Source: Hyphomicrobiales bacterium (GTDB lineage Bacteria; Pseudomonadota; Alphaproteobacteria; Rhizobiales; Beijerinckiaceae). From it: 14,062 bases of DNA. The DNA is taken from contig JAGWKJ010000027.1 in NCBI GenBank assembly GCA_028865375.1, positions 1 to 14,062 on the forward strand. Direction: 5' to 3'. The position numbers and the translations under genes were made by a program. The notes below the pieces were generated by a model, which was not told the origin of the DNA, ran no database searches, and saw nothing but the letters and a program-made list of their open reading frames with translations. This document shows, in pieces, positions 1 to 7,779 of this stretch (its first letter is position 1; every line of letters begins with the position of its first letter).

Positions 1-1
1 C

Positions 2-1798
2 GGCCTCGCGATTTCCATCGAAGCCGGCGCCTTGTTCGTGCAATCGGTGAGGCCGCTCGCGATCGCGACCGGTCCTTGGCAGGTCGGTCTCGCCGGCGGC
101 CTCGCCGCGATCGTGGTGCGCGAGATCGTCGAGCGGCGCGCGCTGTGGCGTCGGGCGTCGCGGGAGACGCAGGAGACGCGCGCCCTGCTCGACCGCGTGT
201 TCGCGGACAGCCCATCGGCCATTTTCGTAGTGGATTCGGACGGCGTCATGCGCTCGGCCAGCGACGCGGCGGCGCGGCTCGTGGGACGTCCGGACGCCGC
301 CTCGCTGATCGGCCGCCCGGCGCGCGGCGCGATGCCCGCTACGCTCGCCGGCGCGTTCGCGCGCGGGGCGCCGAATTCCGGAACGCTTTGGCTCGACCGG
401 CCCGGCGCCGAACCGATCGCGCTCGAATACATGCGCTCGACCTCGAAGTCGGCCGTGCGCGGGCGCGACGTCGTCTGCCTCGTCGTCAACGACGTCACCG
501 ACCGCGCGCTGGCGGAGCGTCGCATCCGGGCGATGGCGCTGGTCGACACCGCGACGGGCCTGCCCAACCGCAACGGCTTCCTCGAACGCTTCGAGGCCGC
601 GCGCGGCGCGAGCGGCCGGGCGTTGCTGTTGGTGGACCTCGACGGCGTGAAGGAACTGAACGACCGGATGGGCCAAGCTTGGGTCGACGGCGCGCTGCGC
701 CGCGTCGCCGAAGCGCTTCGCGACCTCGCGGGCGACGGCGCGACGGTGGCCCGGATCGACGGCGACGAGTTCGCCGCGCTCGGCCCGGCGGTCGCGATGT
801 CCGCGCTGCCCGCGCGCTTCGCCGCGTTCCTCGCCGAGCCGATCGAGGTCGCCGGCCGGCGAGGTCTTGCCAGCGCGAGCTACGGCTATGTCGCGCTCGA
901 CGGCGCCGTCGCCGCCGAATCCGCTTTGCGCCGCGCCACCATCGCGCTGGACGCCGCCAAGGCCGGCGGCCGCGGTGGCAGGCGCGACTACGAGCCCGAG
1001 CTCGAGGCCGCCATCGAGGCGCGCGACCGCCTGCACCGCGACCTGCGCCGCGCGCTCGACCGCGAAGAGTTCGAGCTGCATTACCAGGGCCAGGCGTCGC
1101 TCGCCGACGGCACGATCGTCGCCGCCGAGGCGCTGTTGCGCTGGCGCGATCCCAAGCGCGGGCTGGTGCAGCCCGGCGAATTCGTCGCCGCGCTGGAAGA
1201 GACCGGCCTGATCGTGCAGGTCGGCAATTGGGCGTTGCGCCGCGCCTGCACGGACGCCGCCGCCTGGCCGCGGCCGATCCGCGTCGCCGTCAACGTCGCC
1301 GCGGCCCAGCTCGCCGCCGGCGACTACGTCGCGCGCGTCGCCGAAGCGCTGGCCGCCAGCGGGCTCGATCCGGCGCGCCTCGAAATCGAGATCACGGAAT
1401 CCGCGCTCGTCCACGACGACGACGCGCTCGCGGTCCAGTTCGCGCGCCTGCGGGCGACGGGCGTCGGCCTCGCCATCGACGATTTCGGCACCGGCTATTC
1501 GTCGCTCGCCTACGTCAAGCGGTTCCCGGTCGGCAAGATCAAGGTCGACCGCGCCTTCGTGAAGGACCTGCCCGGAGACCCGGAATCGGTCGCCATCGTG
1601 CAGGCGGTCTCCGCGATCGCGCGCGCGCTCGGGCTCAAGGTCACCGCCGAGGGCGTCGAGACCAAGGAGCAGGCGGACGCCGTGCGCCTGCTCGGCTGCG
1701 ACGACGCGCAGGGCTTCCTGTTCGCGCGCCCCCTGCCAGCGGTGGCCTTCGCCAAGTCGCTGGCGCCGGTCGCGACGCCGGCGCGCGGGGCGGCGTGA
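2..1798 (+). CDS. PAS-GGDEF-EAL cyclic-di-GMP signalling protein, 5' end outside the window
   Basis: This is a membrane-anchored protein that most likely hydrolyses cyclic di-GMP. The frame is open from the first bases of the window, so the true start lies upstream. A TTG at 32 is the first possible start inside the window; residues below are numbered from it. A hydrophobic segment (about 9-29) is followed by a short charged linker, a PAS-like region (about 45-160), a GGDEF domain (about 170-320) and an EAL domain (about 335-575). The GGDEF signature reads DGDEF (243-247), the usual GHxxGD reads GQAWVD, and no RxxD inhibitory site precedes it, so cyclase activity is doubtful. The EAL domain keeps EAL (366-368), the asparagine of VNVAA, EITES, DDFGTGYSSL (D483, D484), the lysine of KIKVD and AEGVET (E540), so phosphodiesterase activity is expected. 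The gene ends 13 bases from the convergent zwf. The input sensed by the PAS and membrane part is unknown. Confidence 0.93.
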   Translation, partial: GLAISIEAGALFVQSVRPLAIATGPWQVGLAGGLAAIVVREIVERRALWRRASRETQETRALLDRVFADSPSAIFVVDSDGVMRSASDAAARLVGRPDAASLIGRPARGAMPATLAGAFARGAPNSGTLWLDRPGAEPIALEYMRSTSKSAVRGRDVVCLVVNDVTDRALAERRIRAMALVDTATGLPNRNGFLERFEAARGASGRALLLVDLDGVKELNDRMGQAWVDGALRRVAEALRDLAGDGATVARIDGDEFAALGPAVAMSALPARFAAFLAEPIEVAGRRGLASASYGYVALDGAVAAESALRRATIALDAAKAGGRGGRRDYEPELEAAIEARDRLHRDLRRALDREEFELHYQGQASLADGTIVAAEALLRWRDPKRGLVQPGEFVAALEETGLIVQVGNWALRRACTDAAAWPRPIRVAVNVAAAQLAAGDYVARVAEALAASGLDPARLEIEITESALVHDDDALAVQFARLRATGVGLAIDDFGTGYSSLAYVKRFPVGKIKVDRAFVKDLPGDPESVAIVQAVSAIARALGLKVTAEGVETKEQADAVRLLGCDDAQGFLFARPLPAVAFAKSLAPVATPARGAA

Positions 1799-1811
1799 GG
1801 GCCGGACCCGG

Positions 1812-3281
1812 TCAGGCTTTCTTCGCCGGCGGCCCTTCCTTGCGCCAGGCGCGCTCGAACGGCAGGCGCCACGCGTGCGGCGCGATCAGCTGGTGCACCG
1901 ACTTCGGCCCCCACGAGCCCTGTTCGTAGAGCCGCACCGGAGGCGGGTTCTCCAGCAGCGGCGTCGAGATTTCCCACAGCCGCTCGATTCCCTCCGCGGT
2001 GTTGAAGAGCGTGTGGTCGCCGCGCATCGCGTCGAGGATCAGCCGCTCGTAGGCCTCCAGCACGTCGCCGGCGAGGCCGGTGTCCTGCATCGCGAATTGC
2101 AGGCTGAGCTTGTCGAGCCTCATGCCGGGACCCGGCCGCTTGCCGTAGAACGACAGCGACACCTTGGAGATGTCGGCGAGGTCGAAGGTGAGATGGTCGG
2201 GCCCCTGCGCGCCGACGCCCGAACCCGCGGGGAACATGCTCTTGGGCGGCTCGCGGAACGCGATGGAGATGATGCGCTGGCTCTCGGCCATTCGCTTGCC
2301 GGTGCGCAGGTAGAACGGCACGCCGGCCCAGCGCCAATTGTCGATGATGCATTTCAGCGCCACCAGCGTCTCGGTGTCGCTTTCAGGGTTCACGCCCGGC
2401 TCGGCGCGATAGCCTTGGTATTGTCCGCGCACGACCGCGGCGGGGTCGATGGTCCCCATCGAACGGAACACCTTGTTCTTCTCCTCGCCGATCGCGCCGG
2501 GCGCGAGCTCGGTCGGCGGCTCCATCGCGACGAAGGCGAGGATCTGGAACAGGTGCGTCACCACCATGTCGCGGTAGGCGCCGGTCGGCTCGTAGAAGGC
2601 GGCGCGCATTCCGAGCCCCAGCGTCTCGGGAACGTCGATCTGCACGTGGTCGATGAAGTTGCGGTTCCAGATCGGCTCGAACAGGCCGTTGGCGAAACGG
2701 AAGGCGAGGATGTTCTGCGCCGGCTCCTTGCCGAGGAAATGGTCGATGCGGAAGATCTGCTCCTCGTCGAACACCTTGTGCAGTTCGGCGTTGAGCGACT
2801 TGGCGCTCGCCAGATCGACGCCGAACGGCTTCTCCATGATGATGCGGGACTCGGCGGCGAGCCCCGCTTCCTCGATCGTGCGGACGGCGGCGAGCGCGGC
2901 CGCCGGCGGCACGCTGAGGTAGTGCACGAGCCGCGCGTCGGCGCCGATGGCCTCGACCGCGCGCGCGGCGGCGACCTTCAGGCCGCCGGGGCATTCGCCC
3001 AGCGGCACGTAGTCGAGCATGGCGGCGAAGGCCGCCCATTCGGCGTCCGTCGGCTTCCTCGCGGCGAATTCGTCGAGCGCCTTGCGCGCGATGTCGCGGA
3101 AGGCGGCGGCGTCGATCTTGTCGAGCGACACGCCCACGATCCGGCCCCCGGGCACGAAACCGAGGCATACGAGGCGGAACAGCCCGGGCAGCAGCTTGCG
3201 CCGCGCGAGGTCGCCCGTCGCGCCGAACAGGACGACGACCTGCGGATAGCGCGGACCGACCCGCGTCGATTGATGCACCAT
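1812..3281 (-). CDS. zwf: Glucose-6-phosphate 1-dehydrogenase
   Basis: It oxidises glucose 6-phosphate to 6-phosphogluconolactone in the cytoplasm with reduction of NADP+ or NAD+, the first step of the pentose phosphate and Entner-Doudoroff routes. The 489-residue product has the usual length. The N-terminal Rossmann motif GATGDLARRK is at 20-29, MEKPFG at 149-154 and the active-site signature RIDHFLGKE at 178-186, including the catalytic histidine. The C-terminal half has the typical family sequence up to LIAPHAWRLPFERAW. I chose the ATG at 3281 because it gives family length and starts just before the first beta strand. An in-frame ATG at 3311 would overlap a possible -10 box. It lies 74 bases downstream of lpxB on the same strand. 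Its usual partners pgl and edd are not in the window. Confidence 0.97.
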   Translation of the reverse strand: MVHQSTRVGPRYPQVVVLFGATGDLARRKLLPGLFRLVCLGFVPGGRIVGVSLDKIDAAAFRDIARKALDEFAARKPTDAEWAAFAAMLDYVPLGECPGGLKVAAARAVEAIGADARLVHYLSVPPAAALAAVRTIEEAGLAAESRIIMEKPFGVDLASAKSLNAELHKVFDEEQIFRIDHFLGKEPAQNILAFRFANGLFEPIWNRNFIDHVQIDVPETLGLGMRAAFYEPTGAYRDMVVTHLFQILAFVAMEPPTELAPGAIGEEKNKVFRSMGTIDPAAVVRGQYQGYRAEPGVNPESDTETLVALKCIIDNWRWAGVPFYLRTGKRMAESQRIISIAFREPPKSMFPAGSGVGAQGPDHLTFDLADISKVSLSFYGKRPGPGMRLDKLSLQFAMQDTGLAGDVLEAYERLILDAMRGDHTLFNTAEGIERLWEISTPLLENPPPVRLYEQGSWGPKSVHQLIAPHAWRLPFERAWRKEGPPAKKA

Positions 3282-3309
3282 GCCAACGCCCCCGCCTCGA
3301 AACGCGCGC

Positions 3310-3338
3310 ATTGTGTCGGGGCGCGCCCGGCGCGGCAA
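3310..3338 (-). promoter_or_regulatory. Possible sigma-70-type promoter for zwf
   Basis: On the minus strand TTGCCG (3333-3338) and CACAAT (3310-3315) are separated by 17 bases. Each hexamer matches the sigma-70 consensus at 4 of 6 positions. Transcription would start near 3303, giving a leader of about 20 bases before the zwf ATG. A 7-base inverted repeat (CGGCGCG/CGCGCCG, 3328-3350) overlaps the -35 box. The call rests on box matching only; zwf could equally be transcribed from the lpx operon. Confidence 0.3.
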
Positions 3339-3355
3339 GCGGTCGCGCCGCCGGC

Positions 3356-4528
3356 CTACCTCCGCCGCTTGGCGTCCAGCCCTTCGAGCGTGGCGCGCGC
3401 CGCGGCCATGCTCGGCGCCTCGCCGCCGGGCAACGCCATCCGCCGGTCGAGTTCGGCCAGCGCGGCGACTTGCGCCTCGCGCGCGAGCGAGGCCGGCGGC
3501 ACGAGCGGCGCCAGCGCGTCGGCGAGCTTGCCGGGCGTGCAATCGGCTTGCAGCAGTTCGGGGATCGCGCGGCGCTCCAAGACGAGATTGGGCAGCAGGA
3601 CGTGCGGCGCGGTCACGACGAAGCGCAGCAGGCTTTCGACCGGCGAAACGCGATAGGCGCCGACCGTCGGCACGCCGGCGAGCGCGAGTTCGAGCGTGGC
3701 GGTGCCCGACGCCGCCAGCGCGGCGCGCGCGCGGCGGAACGCGGCGAGCTTGGCGTCCTCGCCCACGAGGATGCGCGGAGCGACCGGCCAATCCGCCGCC
3801 GCGGAGCGGATAGCCTCCTCGACGTGGGGCATCGCGGGCAGCGCGAGGTCGAACGCGCCGATGCGCCCGCGCAACAGGCCGAGCGCGGTCCCGAACGGCG
3901 CCATCAGCCGGCCGACCTCGCTGCGCCGCGAGCCGGGCAACGCCAGCACGAGCGGCGGCCCGGACGCGCGCGCGGCCGCCTCGGCCGCGTCGGGCCGCAG
4001 CGCGCCGAGCTTCTCGACCAGCGGATGGCCGACGTAGACGCAGCGCGGGCCGCCGAGGCGCTCGTGCGCGGCCGGCTCGAAGGGAAGCACGGCGAGCACG
4101 AGATCGACGTAGGCGCGCATCGCCTTGGCGCGGCCCGGCCGCCACGCCCAGACGGTCGGGCTGACGTAATCGACCACGTAGAGGTCGGGCAGCGCGCGGC
4201 GCGCGCGACGCGCGACGCGATGCGTGAAGTCCGGGCTGTCGATCAGCACCAGCGCGTCCGGCTTCGCGGCGACGACGTCGGCCGCCGTCTCGCGGATGCG
4301 CGACAGCACGCGAGGCAACGCGCGCACGACGGCGTCGAAGCCCATCAGCGTCACGTCCGACATCGGGAACAGGCTTTGCAGCCCCTCGCGCGCCATCGCG
4401 GGTCCTCCGACGCCACGGAACTCGACCGCGCCGCCCGTCAGCGTCCGCAGCGCGCGCATCAGGTCGGCGCCGAGGTGGTCGCCGGAAGGTTCGCCGGCGA
4501 CGAGGTGGACGCGCAACGGCGCGCTCAC
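3356..4528 (-). CDS. lpxB: Lipid-A-disaccharide synthase
   Basis: It condenses UDP-2,3-diacylglucosamine with lipid X (2,3-diacylglucosamine 1-phosphate) to form the lipid A disaccharide at the inner face of the cytoplasmic membrane. The product is 390 residues, the normal length. Recognisable family motifs in order are AGEPSGD (11-17), the YVSPTVWAWRPGRA stretch, GHPLVE, LPGSRRSEV and the glycosyltransferase-B C-terminal sequence SGTATLELALAGVPTV, followed by LPNLVLERRAIPE. The start is a GTG at 4528 whose bases form a GTGA overlap with the lpxI stop. This start leaves only a few residues before the first beta strand, as expected. No good Shine-Dalgarno sequence is visible, so translation is probably coupled to lpxI. 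The stop is TAG. LpxB uses the product of the upstream LpxI as one of its two substrates. Confidence 0.97.
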   Translation of the reverse strand: MSAPLRVHLVAGEPSGDHLGADLMRALRTLTGGAVEFRGVGGPAMAREGLQSLFPMSDVTLMGFDAVVRALPRVLSRIRETAADVVAAKPDALVLIDSPDFTHRVARRARRALPDLYVVDYVSPTVWAWRPGRAKAMRAYVDLVLAVLPFEPAAHERLGGPRCVYVGHPLVEKLGALRPDAAEAAARASGPPLVLALPGSRRSEVGRLMAPFGTALGLLRGRIGAFDLALPAMPHVEEAIRSAAADWPVAPRILVGEDAKLAAFRRARAALAASGTATLELALAGVPTVGAYRVSPVESLLRFVVTAPHVLLPNLVLERRAIPELLQADCTPGKLADALAPLVPPASLAREAQVAALAELDRRMALPGGEAPSMAAARATLEGLDAKRRR

Positions 4529-5373
4529 GCCGCGCGCCCGAACAGCGAGATCCCCGCCGCGTCGGCCGCCCTTGCCATCGCCTCGCGGTCGAGGACCAGC
4601 GCGCCGCCGGCTTCCCAGGCGATCGCGGCGAGGCCGGCGCGGCGCGCCGCCTCGACCGTGCGCGGCCCCAGCGCGGGAAGGTCGACGCGGCGGTCCTGTC
4701 CGGGCTTGGGGGCCTTGTAGAGCAGGCCCGAGGGCGGCCGGCGCCGGATGCGGCCCGACGCGCGCAGCTCCGCCACGCGCGCGAGCATGGCGTCCGTTCC
4801 CTCCGCCGCTTCGATCGCCCAGACGTGGCCGTCGCACACGACGGCGGCCTGGCCGGCATCGAACGGTCCCGTCGCCGCGACCAGCCGGGCGGCGAATTCG
4901 GCGTCGCGCAGCGTCGCCGCCACGGGCGCGCGGCGCGCGATCGCGCCCGCAGGCGCGAGCAGGCCGGGCGCGGCCTCGTGCGCCCCCAGCACGCGAAAGC
5001 CCTCGCGCTCGAAGAAGCGCGCGACCCGCGACAGCAGGCGATCGTCGCCGCCGCGCAGCGCGTCGAGGAACGCCGGCACCAACCGCAGCGCGCCGAAATC
5101 GAGCCTGAGGTCGCGAAAGGCCGGCCGCGTCAGCCCGCCGACGATCACGAGGTCGCGCACGTTCGCGCCGCGCAGCGCGGCGAGCAGCGCGCCGATGCGG
5201 CCGAGCCTGACGCGCGCGTGCGGCCAGCCGGCGAGTTCGCCGTCGACGAACCCCTCGATGCCCAGGAGGAACACGTCGCGCCCGGCCGAGCGGGCCGCGC
5301 GCGCGACCGCCAAGGGAAATTCGCCCGCGCCGCAGATGACGCCGAGAGGCGAAGTCGATCCGGTCGCGCTCAC
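4525..5373 (-). CDS. lpxI: UDP-2,3-diacylglucosamine diphosphatase, LpxI type
   Basis: It hydrolyses UDP-2,3-diacylglucosamine to lipid X and UMP. It is the functional replacement for LpxH found in alphaproteobacteria such as Caulobacter and is unrelated to LpxH in sequence. The 282-residue product has the N-terminal LpxI domain with ICGAGEFPLAVA near residue 12 and the C-terminal catalytic DUF1009 domain. The latter shows IEAAEGTDAMLARV, containing the aspartate expected to be catalytic by comparison with Caulobacter LpxI, and KAPKPGQDRRVDLPALGP. The GTG start at 5373 overlaps the lpxA stop as GTGA, and its own stop overlaps the lpxB start in the same way. No Shine-Dalgarno sequence is visible, so coupled translation from lpxA is likely. 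No lpxH is present in the window. Confidence 0.96.
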   Translation of the reverse strand: MSATGSTSPLGVICGAGEFPLAVARAARSAGRDVFLLGIEGFVDGELAGWPHARVRLGRIGALLAALRGANVRDLVIVGGLTRPAFRDLRLDFGALRLVPAFLDALRGGDDRLLSRVARFFEREGFRVLGAHEAAPGLLAPAGAIARRAPVAATLRDAEFAARLVAATGPFDAGQAAVVCDGHVWAIEAAEGTDAMLARVAELRASGRIRRRPPSGLLYKAPKPGQDRRVDLPALGPRTVEAARRAGLAAIAWEAGGALVLDREAMARAADAAGISLFGRAA

Positions 5374-6182
5374 GCGTCGACGCCGCGGCCCGCCCGCGGC
5401 GTGCAGAGCGGCCGGTCGCCGCCGGCGCGCACGAAGGCGAACATCTCGGCGGCCAGCGGATCGGCGCCGTGGCGCGCCTGCGCCCCGTCGAGCCGGTCGG
5501 CGAGCGTCGAGCCCGCGGGGCCGAAGAAGATCGCGCGATAGGCCGCGCGCAGGCGACCGAGCGCGGCGCGGTCGAGCCCGCGGCGCGTCAGGCCCACGAC
5601 GTTGAGGCCGGCGAGCTCCGCCGGCGCGCCGATGACGAGGCCGAACGGGATCACGTCGCGCGTCACTCCCGCGAGGCCCGAGACGAAGGCGCCGCGCCCG
5701 ATCCGCGTCCGTTGCAGCGCCATGGCGGCGCCGCCGAAGATGACGCCGTCGCCGATCTCGCAATGGCCGGCGAGCAGCGCGCCGTTGGTGAGGATGACGT
5801 CGTCGCCGAGCGCGCAATCGTGGCCGACGTGCGAGGCGGCGAACAAGTGGCAGCGCGCGCCGATCCGCGTCAGCCCGCCGCCGCCCGCCGTGCCGCGGCT
5901 GACCGTGACGCCCTCGCGCAAATGCGTCGCCTCGCCGATCTCCACCCGAGTCGGCTCGCCCTTGTAGGACAGCGATTGCGGCGCGCCGCCGACCTTGCAG
6001 AACGCCTCGATGCGCACGCCCGCCGCCAGCGTCACGTCGCCCTCGATCGCGACGTGGGAAACCAGCGTCGCCCCCGGTCCGACCTTCGCGCCGGCGCCCA
6101 CGAGGCAGAACGGGCCGATCTCGGCGGACGGGTCGAGGACCGCGCCCTCCTCGACGATCGCGCTCGGGTGGATCCGCGCCAT
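5370..6182 (-). CDS. lpxA: UDP-N-acetylglucosamine (or 3-amino analogue) O/N-acyltransferase
   Basis: It transfers a 3-hydroxyacyl chain from acyl carrier protein to position 3 of the UDP-sugar, the first step of lipid A synthesis. The 270-residue product starts with hexapeptide repeats forming a left-handed beta helix and ends with the alpha-helical domain beginning near GLNVVGLTRRGL (192-203). An ungapped alignment with E. coli LpxA, recalled from memory, places the catalytic His125 at H121 in the SHVGHDC motif, His122 at H118, His144 at H140 and the chain-length residue Gly173 at G169. Four other substrate-site positions differ: Asp74 is S70, Lys76 is S72, His99 is S95 and His160 is L156. 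The fold and catalytic base are intact, but acceptor or acyl preference may differ. The ATG at 6182 is 2 bases after the fabZ stop. Confidence 0.96.
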   Translation of the reverse strand: MARIHPSAIVEEGAVLDPSAEIGPFCLVGAGAKVGPGATLVSHVAIEGDVTLAAGVRIEAFCKVGGAPQSLSYKGEPTRVEIGEATHLREGVTVSRGTAGGGGLTRIGARCHLFAASHVGHDCALGDDVILTNGALLAGHCEIGDGVIFGGAAMALQRTRIGRGAFVSGLAGVTRDVIPFGLVIGAPAELAGLNVVGLTRRGLDRAALGRLRAAYRAIFFGPAGSTLADRLDGAQARHGADPLAAEMFAFVRAGGDRPLCTPRAGRGVDA

Positions 6183-6184
6183 CG

Positions 6185-6658
6185 TCAGGCGACGATCATC
6201 GCCGAAATCTCGGCCTCGCTGACCAGGGTCCCCTCGACCCGCGCCTCGCCGCGATAGCGCCAGACGTTGCGCTTCTGCGCGAGCTTGGTCATGTGCAGGC
6301 GCATCTGGTCGCCGGGCGTCACCGGCTTGCGGAACTTCGCGCCGTCGATGGTCATGAAATAGACGAGCCGCGGCTTGTCGGCCTTCTCCATCGCGTGGAT
6401 GCAAAGCGCGCCCGCGGTCTGCGCCATCGCCTCGATCTGCAGCACGCCGGGAAACACCGGCCGGCCGGGAAAATGTCCCATGAACTGCGGCTCGTTGGCC
6501 GTGACGTTCTTGATCCCGACGCACGAGCGGTCGCCGTCGATCTCCACGATGCGGTCGACCAGCAGGAACGGGTAGCGGTGCGGCAGGTATTCGAGCAGGC
6601 GCTGCACGTCGATGACGTCGAGCGTCGCGGCTGGCGCGCCGGCGGTCGGGTCGGTCAT
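6185..6658 (-). CDS. fabZ: 3-hydroxyacyl-ACP dehydratase FabZ
   Basis: This hot-dog-fold enzyme removes water from 3-hydroxyacyl-ACP during fatty acid elongation in the cytoplasm. It competes with LpxA and LpxD for the same hydroxyacyl-ACP pool, which is the usual explanation for its place among lpx genes. The product has 157 residues. The signature NEPQFMGHFPGRPVFPGV holds the catalytic His62, and Glu76 follows in QIEAMAQ. LPHRYPFLLVDRI near residues 25-37 is also typical. The ATG at 6658 overlaps the lpxD stop as ATGA and is preceded by a strong AAGGAG ribosome binding site five bases upstream, the clearest such site in the cluster. Confidence 0.98.
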   Translation of the reverse strand: MTDPTAGAPAATLDVIDVQRLLEYLPHRYPFLLVDRIVEIDGDRSCVGIKNVTANEPQFMGHFPGRPVFPGVLQIEAMAQTAGALCIHAMEKADKPRLVYFMTIDGAKFRKPVTPGDQMRLHMTKLAQKRNVWRYRGEARVEGTLVSEAEISAMIVA

Positions 6659-7713
6659 GGCTTCTCCTTGCCCTCGCCGCGCCCGCCGGCGGCGGTGCGG
6701 CGCATGTCGGCGACGAAGCGGGCGAATTCGCGCACCGGCATCGCCGGCGAGCCGATCCACCGGCCGCCCGCGGGCACGTCGTTCATCACGCCGGCCTGGG
6801 CGCCGATCTGCGCGCCCTGCCCGATCGTCAAATGGTCGGCGACGCCGACCTGGCCGGCGAGCACGACGTAATCGCCGAGCCGGCTCGAGCCGGCGACCCC
6901 GGCCTGCGCCACGACGATGCAATGCCGGCCGACGCGCACGTTGTGGGCGATCATCGCGAGGTTGTCGATCTTCGTCCCCTCGCCCACCACCGTGTCGCCG
7001 ACGGCGCCACGGTCGATGGTCGCGTTGGCGCCGATCTCGACGTCGTCCTGCACGACGACGCGGCCGACCTGCGGTATCTTGGAATGGCCGCGCGGCCCCG
7101 GCGCATAGCCGAAGCCGTCCTGGCCGAGCCGCGCGCCGGGATGGATCGTCACGCGGTCGCCGAGCAGCGCGTGTTGCACCGAAGCGCCGGCGCCGATGCG
7201 GCAGCCGCGGCCTATCCGGCAACGCGGACCCACCACGGCGTTGGGCCCCACGATCGTGCCGGCGCCGATCTCCGCCTCGGCGCCGATCACCGCGCCGGCT
7301 TCGACGACGACGCCCTCTTCGAGGTCGGCGGAATCGTCGACATGGGCGGCGGGCGAGATCGCGCGCTCGCCGGTCAGCGGGGGCGCGGCGAGCGCCGGCG
7401 GATGGAGTTTGGCGAGCGCGAGCGCGAAGGCGCCGGCGGGCGCCTTGACGGCGAGCGCGAGCGTCCCGACGGGCGCCCGATCGGCCAATGCCGCCGGCAC
7501 GAAGACCGCGAGCGCGCGCGTCCTGGCGAGCGCATCGGCGTTTTTCGGCCCGTCGCAAAACGCGAGGTCGGCGCGGCCCGCCTCGGCCAACGTCGCGACC
7601 CCCCCGACGGTGCGCGACAGGTCGGCGCCGGGGGACGCGACGGCGCCGGTCCAAGCCACGACGTCGGTCAGCGTCGCGGGAACGAGGTCGAAGAAGCGCG
7701 CGGGATCGCCCAT
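6655..7713 (-). CDS. lpxD: UDP-3-O-(3-hydroxyacyl)glucosamine N-acyltransferase
   Basis: It adds the second hydroxyacyl chain, at the 2-amino group of the UDP-sugar, in the third step of lipid A synthesis. The 352-residue product has the N-terminal uridine-binding LpxD domain (about 1-110), then hexapeptide repeats (about 118-325) and a short C-terminal helix. GQDGFGYAP (198-206) and IDNLAMIAHNV (249-259) are family landmarks; H257 corresponds to the catalytic histidine (His239 in E. coli). The ATG at 7713 gives normal family length, but no Shine-Dalgarno sequence precedes it. The 66-base gap to bamA carries a strong hairpin. In most proteobacteria skp/ompH lies between bamA and lpxD; here it is absent. 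Confidence 0.97.
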   Translation of the reverse strand: MGDPARFFDLVPATLTDVVAWTGAVASPGADLSRTVGGVATLAEAGRADLAFCDGPKNADALARTRALAVFVPAALADRAPVGTLALAVKAPAGAFALALAKLHPPALAAPPLTGERAISPAAHVDDSADLEEGVVVEAGAVIGAEAEIGAGTIVGPNAVVGPRCRIGRGCRIGAGASVQHALLGDRVTIHPGARLGQDGFGYAPGPRGHSKIPQVGRVVVQDDVEIGANATIDRGAVGDTVVGEGTKIDNLAMIAHNVRVGRHCIVVAQAGVAGSSRLGDYVVLAGQVGVADHLTIGQGAQIGAQAGVMNDVPAGGRWIGSPAMPVREFARFVADMRRTAAGGRGEGKEKP

Positions 7714-7734
7714 GGCGTCAGGCGTTAGGGCAAG

Positions 7735-7765
7735 CGGGCGGCACGCGCAATCGCGCCGCCGCCCG
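7735..7765 (-). other. Strong RNA hairpin between bamA and lpxD
   Basis: An 8-base perfect inverted repeat, CGGGCGGC (7735-7742) with GCCGCCCG (7758-7765), encloses a second inner pairing of GCGC with GCGC (7745-7748 and 7753-7756) around a 4-base loop. In the transcript this would make an almost continuous 12-base-pair stem ending 22 bases before the lpxD ATG. No U-run follows, so it is not a standard intrinsic terminator. It could limit read-through, protect or separate the bamA and lpx mRNA segments, or affect lpxD translation. Those roles are inference. Confidence 0.5.
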
Positions 7766-7779
7766 GTCACGGGTCGCGA

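Noticed and set aside
1799..1811. Bidirectional terminator between the GGDEF-EAL gene and zwf
   Set aside because: Only 13 bases are available, with a possible 3-base-pair stem and no T-run. The convergent genes nearly touch without a visible terminator.
3282..3311. Upstream ATG at 3311 as the zwf start
   Set aside because: It adds ten residues before the normal N terminus, lacks a ribosome binding site and would overlap a candidate -10 box.
3328..3350. Hairpin after lpxB as a terminator
   Set aside because: The stem has 7 base pairs with a 9-base loop and no T-run follows; it also overlaps a possible zwf -35 box.
3311..4720. A 469-codon plus-strand open frame over lpxB
   Set aside because: It is a shadow of lpxB and the end of lpxI, with low-complexity Arg/Ala composition and no motif.
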